Shown piece after piece: positions 7,378 through 13,928 of a DNA stretch of 13,928 nucleotides (its first letter is position 1; the number at the start of each line of letters is the position of its first letter). The translations under genes were made by a program, and so were the position numbers. Origin of the DNA: Candidatus Izemoplasmatales bacterium (GTDB lineage Bacteria; Bacillota_I; Bacilli_A; Izemoplasmatales; Hujiaoplasmataceae); contig JAQVTV010000015.1 in assembly GCA_028699855.1 (NCBI GenBank), positions 1 through 13,928 on the forward strand, in the 5' to 3' direction. Below the pieces are notes generated by a model. The model worked only from the letters and a program-made list of their open reading frames with translations, searched no databases and had not been told where the DNA came from.

Positions 7378-8130
7378 TCAAACCCCAATATAGATCGATC
7401 TGGTGACGATGAAAATGAGGATCGCCAACGTGATACTATATAACGTTCCGATCAAATAATATTGACTGAACGCTTTGTCCTTCGATATTTGATCGTAGCG
7501 TGAGATGGTTTTTGCTGTTAAAACAATACCAATCGCGATTGCGACATTGATATACATCATCGCGAACATCACAATCCGCTCAAAAGCACCTATGATCGCA
7601 CCTGCGTTTCGCAAGTTATCGTCATCGGTACTGGCCGGTTTATAGTTGCCGAAAAATATCTTGAATGCATAATTCGCGGGTTCCCACAGCATCAACAATC
7701 CGCTTGACAAAACAACAATCCGCCAAAATGTCGAGTTATACAGATATTTGATGTACACATCGCTCAGAATCGAACTTGTTTGATTGAAATCATTCGCTTC
7801 GATCAAGAAGACTCCCAAGAAGATGATTCCGATATGCAAGATAAAATCCAACCCGAACAAATAGCGTTTGTCCATCGGCCTTAGCTTGCGGATAATGATG
7901 ATGAAGATATCAATCAACACATGAACGCCCAATGACAGAAAGCCATAAACGATGATGGTCGCGTGAAACAAAAAGAAGCACATCACGACAATCCAAACGA
8001 CCACGAACAGAACACATTGTAAGCCTAATCCCCTCCACGTACCTATTCTATCTTCTATCTGTTTTTGGTTTTGCAACGTATAACGTGAGAAGATGTACGA
8101 TAAGAGCAGTATCGATAAAACTTCGTTCAT
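7378..8130 (-). CDS. DUF3307-type multi-pass membrane protein, partner of SatD
   Basis: A 250-residue hydrophobic protein. Segments at about 4-18, 35-56, 58-80, 92-111, 136-150, 182-205 and 222-246 look membrane-spanning. The N-terminal half fits the DUF3307 pattern (a TLQN-K motif near 18-24 and GVHVLID at 68-74). The C-terminal half carries conserved blocks seen in long DUF3307 proteins: GAIIGAFERIV (177-187), LTAKTISRYDQ (204-214) and YYLIGTLYS (224-232), which are polar motifs placed at membrane ends and may form a functional site. The first codon overlaps the satD stop as ATGA, so translation is coupled and the two proteins are probably made in fixed ratio. The function of the family is not established; here it is a candidate membrane effector or sensor. 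Confidence 0.68.
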   Translation of the reverse strand: MNEVLSILLLSYIFSRYTLQNQKQIEDRIGTWRGLGLQCVLFVVVWIVVMCFFLFHATIIVYGFLSLGVHVLIDIFIIIIRKLRPMDKRYLFGLDFILHIGIIFLGVFLIEANDFNQTSSILSDVYIKYLYNSTFWRIVVLSSGLLMLWEPANYAFKIFFGNYKPASTDDDNLRNAGAIIGAFERIVMFAMMYINVAIAIGIVLTAKTISRYDQISKDKAFSQYYLIGTLYSITLAILIFIVTRSIYIGV

Positions 8131-8795
8131 GACTTGACCCCCTTGAGATAAGCGGTTATCTTTTGGTATCCTTGAACATAATCATAATACTGAGACGCTC
8201 TGAGCAATTTATTGAAATTCTTGGGTTCTTGCCCGAGTTTCTGAGCTGTTTTTTCTTGTATGAACTGATCATCATAACCTTGATCCTTCATCAACAAACC
8301 GATCACTGACGTTTGATGCCTGGTCCAACGACGCCGGATGTTATGAAGCAAGACAATCATATGATTGATGATTGTCTGCGCTGCTGGGTCTTCTATACCC
8401 AGCACCCATAAATCGGTTCGACCGGAAATGCCTTTTTCGTGGTATGATTTCACGAGACTTGTGGCTTGTCGCGCTAGCCACCATGCGTCTCCGTTCGTGC
8501 CCAATGTCGTCCGCGTATCGCCAAGGCCTGTCGGTACTTCACCCACACCTACTCCATATCGCAGTTGGATGTGATCAAAAGCCAATCGAAAATGCTCAAT
8601 GATTTCAAAGACATGATCGGAAGTCTTCAATAAGCCTTGAAATTCATCACCCAATGTGATTTCAAAAGGTTTGGCGATATCTTTTTTGTACTTCGTGTTC
8701 ATATCATTCAATACACGACTCATGTGTTGAAATACCGCCAAAGTGTCGCTATGCTTTGAGTCAATGACGTCTCCGTTAATCGCATAATACACCAT
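8127..8795 (-). CDS. satD: SatD-family protein with a cyclase-like N-terminal domain and C-terminal helical/HTH region
   Basis: 222 residues. Residues 2-125 carry the SatD blocks YAINGDVIDSK (4-14), ITLGDEFQGLL (46-56), LRYGVGVGEV (78-87) and GTNGDAWWLAR (99-109). Their order and spacing resemble a class III nucleotidyl cyclase or palm fold, with D9 and D50 where the metal-binding Asp residues would be (my inference). Residues 155-205 are helical and align with the HTH-like tail of the family. In Streptococcus mutans satD belongs to the sat (secretion and acid tolerance) operon; its biochemical role is unknown. A GTG at 8804 is in frame, but the ATG at 8795, with GAGGTGA 5 nt upstream, is the better start. 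The promoter lies directly upstream within the repeat array. Confidence 0.75.
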   Translation of the reverse strand: MVYYAINGDVIDSKHSDTLAVFQHMSRVLNDMNTKYKKDIAKPFEITLGDEFQGLLKTSDHVFEIIEHFRLAFDHIQLRYGVGVGEVPTGLGDTRTTLGTNGDAWWLARQATSLVKSYHEKGISGRTDLWVLGIEDPAAQTIINHMIVLLHNIRRRWTRHQTSVIGLLMKDQGYDDQFIQEKTAQKLGQEPKNFNKLLRASQYYDYVQGYQKITAYLKGVKS

Positions 8796-8813
8796 CGCTA
8801 TCACCTCACCCGT

Positions 8814-8842
8814 ATTATCTCATGTTTTTGTGCGAGATGCAA
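8814..8842 (-). promoter_or_regulatory. Promoter of the satD operon, embedded in the first 29-bp repeat
   Basis: In the minus direction TTGCAT (8837-8842), 17 nt, then TGA-GATAAT (8814-8819), an extended -10. The predicted start of transcription is near 8807, which leaves only about a dozen nucleotides before the ATG and puts the ribosome binding site at the extreme 5' end of the message. The -35 lies inside the outermost, most diverged unit of the tandem repeat. Confidence 0.6.
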
Positions 8843-8968
8843 TACATCGTATGTTTTTATGCGATTTATGATGGCTCGTCCGTTTTTGTGCGATTTGTAT
8901 GGGCTCGTCCGTTTTTGTGCGATTTGTATGGGCTCGTACCATTTTATGCGATAAACCGAGCCTCAATC
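8824..8968. repeat. 29-bp tandem repeat array, five units
   Basis: Units begin at 8824, 8853, 8882, 8911 and 8940, exactly 29 bp apart. The third and fourth are identical over their first 27 bases (GTTTTTGTGCGATTTGTATG followed by GGCTCGT), the second differs at four positions, and the outer two are diverged. The most conserved core is TTTT-[TGA]-TGCGA at the head of every unit. There are no spacers, so it is not CRISPR. It fills most of the gap between the pectinesterase gene and satD, and its left end overlaps the satD promoter, so it could be a set of binding sites upstream of that promoter, or simply a slippage-grown array. Confidence 0.85.
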
Positions 8969-9003
8969 ATTTCAATCACTCATAGCGGCATGACATCACG
9001 CGA

Positions 9004-9025
9004 TGCGAATCACCCTGCATTCGCA
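9004..9025 (-). other. Hairpin over the pectinesterase stop codon
   Basis: TGCGAAT / ATTCGCA, a 7-bp perfect stem with an 8-nt loop, spans the TGA stop at 9010-9012. There is no T-run after it, so it is not a convincing terminator; I see no other terminator before satD, and readthrough into the repeat array and satD is possible. Confidence 0.3.
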
Positions 9026-11949
9026 AGTGTTTCAAGATACGACAAGTCCGCTTGATAATCCCATACACTCAAAAAGTCGTGGTCACCGTTGACTTGGGCA
9101 AACACCAAATCTTTGTTTGCGTAATCAGCGGCTTCAAGTGCAGACAACGCTTTTCCTTTTGTCGTCAGAGGAAGGATGCTTTCATCATCCGCATAATTAT
9201 TGTACTCATAGAATCGCGCATTTTCCGGCAGATTGCCGCTCATATCCGTCCAACCGATGCTCGATATGTGACTGCCGAAAACATTCTCGATAAATGCGAT
9301 ATGCGCATTGGGTCCCCACGGACGGCCAAGAAAGACAGAATTATCCTGAACTCCCGCTTCGGCAACCAATTGATTCCGGTAAAACACGTATCCATAATCA
9401 AGCAAAGCCGATTCCTGTGTCGCAAAGCCTTTGTTCGTCGCCAAGGCTCCGCCGGATGTCGGTCTATAAAGCATTTTGATCACGGAATCCTCGATGAATG
9501 CGGGTCCGCCATTGCCGAAAATGAAGTCGACCACGCCTTCAATATACGCATCGATATAGTATTGTCGACCTGATTTTGCATATAAAGTATCTTGATATCC
9601 CAGGAATCCGCAATGGGCGTAGATTGCCTGATCGGCTTCATTGACCAAAGCCACCGCTTGTTTGTCACCGATTGTCGCATGCAAATAATCAAAACCATTC
9701 GCGAATGTGATATGGGCTGCCATAAAGTTCTTCGCGGACGACTTGATCGCCACCGTTGCCGATCCTTGAGTTCCCCAATTACTGCCCGTCGGGCTTTCCA
9801 GACCGCTGGCGGCGTCATAGGTGATGATCGTTTCTTCTCTGCCATCACCTATCAAACTGACATTGGGGACAGTCAAAACGACTTTCTCGTAATAGGTTCC
9901 CGCTTTGACGTAAACAATCTTTTCCACTGAAGTTGACAGACTGAGATTCGCCAAGTGTTGAAACGCTTGTTTAATTGTCGTGAAGCGGTGCGCATTTTCA
10001 ATCGCTTCACCGATCATACCCGTGTAGTTTCCATCGACGATCAAAACAATCTTGTTCTCGCTGATGATGGGCGTGTTTGAAACCACAAACACATCGATTT
10101 CGATATCAGAGAAGTCCTGATATGAGAAAACCAGGGCATATGTTCCGGGATTTTGCGCATTGTACGCTGAACTATCGAGGGAATAATCCGTACTATTCAG
10201 CCTGAGATAAGTGCCATCACTGAGCAAAGCTTTTACGACGAGGTTGTCATAGTTGAGACTTTGACCGACCAAATAAGTATCCTTGAAGAGCAAGCTATCA
10301 ACGATAAAATCTGTGACTTCGATCACATGAACGCTGAACGATTTCTCCCATTCGCCATAACTGACGATGATGTCGTATGTGCCGGTCACTTGGTTGTCGA
10401 AAGCGCTCGATTGGATGGTATAACGTGACGAGTCGAGCAACTCGGATGAATTGTCAGAATACGTGACATAGACCTTGAGTTGAGCCAAATCAAGTGCCTC
10501 ACCCAACAAATAATCGGATTTGACTTGAGCGGTGATCACGCTGATGCCGGTTTCGACGATCGGTCCCGTCGATTCTATATTTCTGAATATGGATGCACCT
10601 TCATGTTTGAAGAACTCTTTATCAAAATCGCTACCATCGAACCAGTTCGCGGTAATGGCTGATTCAGCCAATGCGGTTCCGTCCGTCACGGACACCGGGT
10701 TACCAGATACATTGAATACCGTTGTACTGGCATTATAATACACATCGGATAAATGTTTCACGCCCCCTAAACCCGCATTACCGATCGCGATGTTCACGGC
10801 AGCGTTTCCGGAGTTGACAACCAAGTCACTCAAAAAAACATTTGTGGCGTTGACGATCGTGTCTTGGGAACTGCGACCGAGAATCACCCCCGTATCTTTG
10901 GCTGAGTGCAATGAACCTTTGATGACGACGTTATCAACGGTGAGTTCCACATTCGCACTATTGTCACGCCCCATCAAAATCCCCGTCGTCTGCGCGCCCG
11001 TGGAGCGGATTTCGCTTTGAACATAGATATTTCTCATTTCGATCTTGACATACTTTCTTGCCGCACCCACAAGACCTCCGATATAGTCTCCACCCTGAAT
11101 CTTGTTGTTTTCATCATTGATGAAAGTAATAGTCTCGATGATGATTTTATCATCGGGATCGAGAGAATCGGAGGTGACATCACCGAATATCAAGGCCGCA
11201 TACGAACCCGTATGGATCACCGATACATTTCGGAATGTCAGATGACTGAAGGTCGCTCCGCCTTGGGCAAAAGCGCTCACAAAGGCAGACGCTTCACCTG
11301 TGCCGCCGCCATATTGAATACATTCTTGGAACTGAACATTTCTGATGGTTCCTCCATGCAACAATTCCTTGAACAAGAATCCCATTTTATTACCTGAAGC
11401 GTTGATCACTGCGTTGCTGATCGTGTGACCAAGACCATCAAAAGTACCGCTATATAGAAGTGAACTCCCCGTAAGGGTCACGCCTTGAAGGTCGATATCT
11501 TCGGTTAAATGATAATTGCCACTCGGGTTGCCTGAAGTGATGAATGCAACCATCTCAGCCGCAGAAGCGATAGGAATCGAATCCGGCAACGCCGTAATCG
11601 TGGTTTGCGTTGACGCACTGGTTGAGACAACCGGAACCGTGGTCACAAAAGTCGTAGCCGGAATCGTCGTCATCACGGTGGTTACCGGATATGAAGTGAT
11701 CGGCGTGGTCGTGGATTCGGTCGTGATGATCGTTGTCGGTGGCATATATGAAGTCGTTAAAGTGGTTTGTGGAACGGTTGTCGGAGTGTGTTGGGTCGTG
11801 TGGATCATTGTTGTGGGGCTTGTCGTTACAGTGGTGGGTGCGTGTGTCGTAGACATAACGTCATCTGTTGTCGTATCCGCAGCACAGCCAAAAACGATAG
11901 CCATGATCGCGATGAACACAACGATGATTCTTTGGCTTCTCATCCGCAT
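9010..11949 (-). CDS. Surface lipoprotein pectin methylesterase (CE8) with Thr-rich stalk and Ig-like domains
   Basis: 979 residues, exported and lipid-anchored. A signal peptide ends in lipobox VFGC (C22). Residues about 25-120 are an almost pure Thr/Ser/Pro/Val stalk. Residues 125-460 form a beta-helix-like region (NYHLTEDIDLQG, YSGTFDGLGHTISN). Two bacterial Ig-like (group 3-like) domains follow at about 465-542 and 548-623, each with VTGTYDIIVSY or PGTYALVFSY. The CE8 domain spans about 635-965: YVKAGTYYEKV, Q764 in QAVAL, Q786/D787 in GYQDTLY, D808 in VVDFIFG, and R876/W878 in LGRPW, so all catalytic residues are present. It would demethylate homogalacturonan, releasing methanol and exposing pectate. 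The ATG has AAAGGAGA at about 6 nt. No pectate lyase or transporter gene is within the window. Confidence 0.93.
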   Translation of the reverse strand: MRMRSQRIIVVFIAIMAIVFGCAADTTTDDVMSTTHAPTTVTTSPTTMIHTTQHTPTTVPQTTLTTSYMPPTTIITTESTTTPITSYPVTTVMTTIPATTFVTTVPVVSTSASTQTTITALPDSIPIASAAEMVAFITSGNPSGNYHLTEDIDLQGVTLTGSSLLYSGTFDGLGHTISNAVINASGNKMGFLFKELLHGGTIRNVQFQECIQYGGGTGEASAFVSAFAQGGATFSHLTFRNVSVIHTGSYAALIFGDVTSDSLDPDDKIIIETITFINDENNKIQGGDYIGGLVGAARKYVKIEMRNIYVQSEIRSTGAQTTGILMGRDNSANVELTVDNVVIKGSLHSAKDTGVILGRSSQDTIVNATNVFLSDLVVNSGNAAVNIAIGNAGLGGVKHLSDVYYNASTTVFNVSGNPVSVTDGTALAESAITANWFDGSDFDKEFFKHEGASIFRNIESTGPIVETGISVITAQVKSDYLLGEALDLAQLKVYVTYSDNSSELLDSSRYTIQSSAFDNQVTGTYDIIVSYGEWEKSFSVHVIEVTDFIVDSLLFKDTYLVGQSLNYDNLVVKALLSDGTYLRLNSTDYSLDSSAYNAQNPGTYALVFSYQDFSDIEIDVFVVSNTPIISENKIVLIVDGNYTGMIGEAIENAHRFTTIKQAFQHLANLSLSTSVEKIVYVKAGTYYEKVVLTVPNVSLIGDGREETIITYDAASGLESPTGSNWGTQGSATVAIKSSAKNFMAAHITFANGFDYLHATIGDKQAVALVNEADQAIYAHCGFLGYQDTLYAKSGRQYYIDAYIEGVVDFIFGNGGPAFIEDSVIKMLYRPTSGGALATNKGFATQESALLDYGYVFYRNQLVAEAGVQDNSVFLGRPWGPNAHIAFIENVFGSHISSIGWTDMSGNLPENARFYEYNNYADDESILPLTTKGKALSALEAADYANKDLVFAQVNGDHDFLSVWDYQADLSYLETLANAG

Positions 11950-11961
11950 AAAAAGTCTCCT

Positions 11962-11980
11962 TTAACAAGTGTATTGTTAA
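11962..11980. promoter_or_regulatory. Perfect palindrome at the pectinesterase transcription start (candidate operator)
   Basis: TTAACAAGTGTATTGTTAA is a 7+5+7 inverted repeat lying between the -10 box and the ribosome binding site of the pectinesterase gene, covering the predicted transcription start. Position and symmetry fit a repressor-binding site for a dimeric regulator; the AT-rich arms make a stable RNA hairpin less likely. No regulator gene is in the window. Confidence 0.5.
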
Positions 11981-11984
11981 GTCA

Positions 11985-11993
11985 ATTATAACA
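11985..11993 (-). promoter_or_regulatory. Extended -10 promoter of the pectinesterase gene
   Basis: In the minus direction TGTTATAAT, an extended -10 with consensus TATAAT (11985-11990), about 35 nt above the ATG. No recognisable -35 lies 17 nt further up. Confidence 0.6.
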
Positions 11994-12034
11994 AATGAAA
12001 GACTAATATTCTCATATCATCATGTCATTCATAC

Positions 12035-12065
12035 AAAAAAACCGCAGTTTTATGAACGCGCGGTT
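12035..12065 (-). terminator. Rho-independent terminator of the BspA-like gene
   Basis: In the minus direction AACCGC / GCGGTT, a 6-bp GC-rich stem with an 18-19 nt span to the second arm (loop about 14 nt), runs into seven T residues, about 70 nt after the stop codon of the leucine-rich repeat gene. It isolates that gene from the pectinesterase gene. Confidence 0.72.
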
Positions 12066-12136
12066 ATTATAATGAACAAGCGTTTAAAAATAGAGTCTTT
12101 CTCCCTTGCGTTCACAAAAATGACGCTTATACGCCT

Positions 12137-13816
12137 CTACCGGATACGAACGAAATCCACCAGCGAGTCTGAATAGATGTATGTTTCATCCAGTGGCACA
12201 TCTCCCCATAAACCAAGACACGCCTGATAGACTTCCTCATGGACATAGACTTTCATATCATCATGGATCTTGACGTTGATTCGATGATCATCTGTCGTGA
12301 TATTCGACTGATAAATGATGAAATTTCCCGCATAGAGCCTCACCGGCGTCCCTTCGGTTAAACCATAATACACTTCCTTCAAGCGGTGGCATTGAATGAA
12401 TGCCGCCTGTTCGATCCATTCCAAAGAAGCGGGCAAGTAGACCTTTTCGACTTCAAAGCAGTTCGCGAAAGCCTTTGTGCCGATTTTTTGGCACCCTTCT
12501 TCTATATGAACTTCTTCGAATCTGCGAGCGTCATAGAAACTCATCGCCCCGATCTCATGAGATGCAATCGTCAACAGCGCAATCTCGGCATAGTTGAACG
12601 CATAGCTTTCAATCACTTCTGCTTGAATATAAGCTTCATCAATGTGCGATGCATAAAATGCATACGGTTTGATCGCCCCCACGTTTTCCGTCACGTTCAA
12701 AGATGCGAAATCTCTACCGGCAAACGCGTAGCGACCGACGATGAGAAAAGATGCGAAATCATCATAATGATCGGGACCGAGGATTAATTCGAGGCCGTCA
12801 TCATACCTCAATGCCAACGCTCCGTCCACTATCTCATACGGGCTATCTTCTGCCACTCGCATATCATTGAGCGGACAGCCGATGAACGCCTTGGCATGGA
12901 TGAAAGTCAGCGTGCCAAAATCGATGGTCTCCAGATGCGCGCAGTCTTGAAACACGCCATCCTCTAGAACTATAGAACTCCCGTCAAAGGTGACTTTCGT
13001 CAATGAATCATTATGACTAAAAGCCGAATCTGAGATATTCCATCGATCTTTCAATGTCAATTCAATCATTCCGGTGTTTTTGAATGCGCTGCTTTTGATG
13101 CGTTCCAACGTATCTGGGAAGTCGATTTCCTCCAAAAGAAGGCAATCTTGAAACGCGGACACACCGATTTCCTTCAGGCTATCCGGAAATGATACGTGTG
13201 TCAATGAGGCGCAATCGGAAAAAAGAAAGTCGGGAATGTTTTCAACGCCGAGGGTGAAGATGACCGTACTCACCGAAGTGTTTCTGAAGGCGGATGCACC
13301 GAGGTCGATATCGCCTAAAACCAACTCGCCGCTTAGTAGGGTCGATAGAAACGCCTGATATCCGATATGAACGATATGCTCAGGAAGTCGGATCGTCGTT
13401 TGATTATATGCAAAAGCAGAATCGCCGATATACTCGATGCTATCTGCCATTGTGACAGATTCCAAACCACTTTCATAAAAGGCTTCATTTCCGATGTTTC
13501 TGACGCCTTCTTCAATCACCAAAGATAGGATGGGCAACCTTAAGTCCCTTCCCCAAAACCCTTTTTTCATCTTAAAGGCATCATCCTTGATCCCCGACAC
13601 AGGTTGATCGTTGTATGTAGCGGGAATCACAAGGTCCTTCACCGGCCGGCCGGAAAAGCCTGTGACTTGATAGGTATCATCTTCCAACAGCTCATACTGC
13701 AAATAAACATGAGGGTCCGAGCTAGTGCTGTATCTGCCGTTTGCGCAAGAACATAATGTTGCGACGCACACGCACATCACCAGAATTGCCATCATTCTCA
13801 ACACATTCTTCAGCAT
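12137..13816 (-). CDS. Surface lipoprotein with BspA-type leucine-rich repeats
   Basis: 559 residues. The signal peptide (MLKNVLRMMAILVM onward) ends in lipobox LCSC, with the lipidated Cys at 24. A short entry domain follows with the typical BspA opening (YQVTGFSGRPVKDLVIPATY, then NDQPVSGIKDDAF). From about 80 to 490 come roughly 15 LRR_5 units of 22-25 residues with the pattern sLxxIxFPDSLxxIgxxAFxxC, for example LTHVSFPDSLKEIGVSAF and KIGTKAFANCFEVEKVYLP. The C-terminus, ending VDFVRIR, is not repeat. Such proteins mediate adhesion or protein binding at the surface; the ligand is unknown. An ATG at 13834 is in frame, but AGGAGG at 13826-13831 with 9-nt spacing selects the ATG at 13816. 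Confidence 0.9.
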   Translation of the reverse strand: MLKNVLRMMAILVMCVCVATLCSCANGRYSTSSDPHVYLQYELLEDDTYQVTGFSGRPVKDLVIPATYNDQPVSGIKDDAFKMKKGFWGRDLRLPILSLVIEEGVRNIGNEAFYESGLESVTMADSIEYIGDSAFAYNQTTIRLPEHIVHIGYQAFLSTLLSGELVLGDIDLGASAFRNTSVSTVIFTLGVENIPDFLFSDCASLTHVSFPDSLKEIGVSAFQDCLLLEEIDFPDTLERIKSSAFKNTGMIELTLKDRWNISDSAFSHNDSLTKVTFDGSSIVLEDGVFQDCAHLETIDFGTLTFIHAKAFIGCPLNDMRVAEDSPYEIVDGALALRYDDGLELILGPDHYDDFASFLIVGRYAFAGRDFASLNVTENVGAIKPYAFYASHIDEAYIQAEVIESYAFNYAEIALLTIASHEIGAMSFYDARRFEEVHIEEGCQKIGTKAFANCFEVEKVYLPASLEWIEQAAFIQCHRLKEVYYGLTEGTPVRLYAGNFIIYQSNITTDDHRINVKIHDDMKVYVHEEVYQACLGLWGDVPLDETYIYSDSLVDFVRIR

Positions 13817-13907
13817 AAATCTCGTCCTCCTCATACCTTAATGAAATCCCAGGCAATCTTTCACCTCGAAAAAATGATCACACACACCCCAATCCCTGGT
13901 AGTACGT

Positions 13908-13925
13908 ATAGAACTCAAGTTGTAT
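13908..13925. promoter_or_regulatory. Imperfect palindrome upstream of the BspA-like gene
   Basis: ATAGAACTCAAGTTGTAT matches its reverse complement at 14 of 18 positions and lies about 92 nt upstream of the gene start, at the window edge. It may be part of an operator or of an upstream terminator. No promoter with both hexamers is visible in 13835-13928; the run GATCATTTTTTCGAGGTGAAAG on the minus strand contains a stray ribosome-binding-like GAGGTG but no supported ORF. Confidence 0.2.
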
Positions 13926-13928
13926 GAT

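Noticed and set aside
6387..8795. CPBP protease, DUF3307 and satD as one immunity or defence operon
   Set aside because: A strong terminator at 7296-7335 and a near-consensus promoter at 7167-7195 separate the CPBP gene from the satD operon.
8824..8968. Possible CRISPR array
   Set aside because: The repeat units are directly abutting with no variable spacers, and no cas genes are present.
8822..9055. 77-codon plus-strand ORF through the tandem repeats
   Set aside because: Its sequence is just the 29-bp repeat read in shifting frames, it has no ribosome binding site, and it runs into the end of the pectinesterase gene.
11516..11965. 149-codon plus-strand ORF rich in Val
   Set aside because: It is the complement of the Thr-rich stalk and signal peptide of the pectinesterase; Thr codons read backwards give Val/Gly-rich peptide. 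No ribosome binding site.
9010..13816. Pectinesterase and BspA-like gene as one operon
   Set aside because: A terminator at 12035-12065 and a separate extended -10 promoter at 11985-11993 lie between them.
1..13928. Use of the Mycoplasma code (TGA as Trp)
   Set aside because: TGA ends the hydrolase, TypA, SatD, DUF3307 and pectinesterase genes at family-appropriate lengths, and Trp is encoded by TGG.

Overview
The window reads as a chromosomal segment of a low-to-moderate GC, Gram-positive-type bacterium (Bacillota or the related Mycoplasmatota such as the Acholeplasma/Izemoplasma/Haloplasma lineages). The reasons are the very strong AGGAGG-type ribosome binding sites, TGN-TATAAT promoters, short intergenic gaps with T-run terminators, and relatives of the proteins (PepT, TypA, SatD/DUF3307, BspA-type surface proteins). 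TGA is used as a stop by most genes, so the standard bacterial code applies and not the Mycoplasma code. There is no tRNA, rRNA, transposase or CRISPR array.

Layout. 1-1075 (minus): an HSL-type alpha/beta hydrolase followed 8 nt later by the start of a condensation/acyltransferase-like gene that runs off the left edge. A divergent promoter pair separates it from pepT (1227-2450, plus), a tripeptidase. A roughly 460-nt gap follows, holding the pepT terminator and, on the minus strand, a 51-codon ORF with a good ribosome binding site and decayed coding-like sequence behind it. typA (2913-4742, plus) and a DEAD-box RNA helicase (4810-6108, minus) converge on a shared bidirectional terminator; both families act in ribosome assembly and stress adaptation. 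6387-7109 (minus) is a CPBP-family membrane protease with a near-consensus promoter.

7378-8795 (minus) is a two-gene operon: satD, whose N-terminal half looks like a class III nucleotidyl cyclase or palm-type domain, overlapping by ATGA with a multi-pass DUF3307 membrane protein. Its promoter lies at the edge of a 29-bp tandem repeat array (8824-8968). I consider this the most interesting unit in the window: a putative nucleotide-sensing or nucleotide-making protein translationally coupled to a membrane partner.

9010-11949 (minus) is a large surface lipoprotein with a Thr-rich stalk, a beta-helix-like region, two bacterial Ig-like domains and a complete CE8 pectin methylesterase domain, with a perfect palindrome at its likely transcription start. 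12137-13816 (minus) is a second lipoprotein built of BspA-type leucine-rich repeats. Together they suggest an organism whose cell surface binds and processes plant-derived pectin or other polymers, but that ecological reading is inference.
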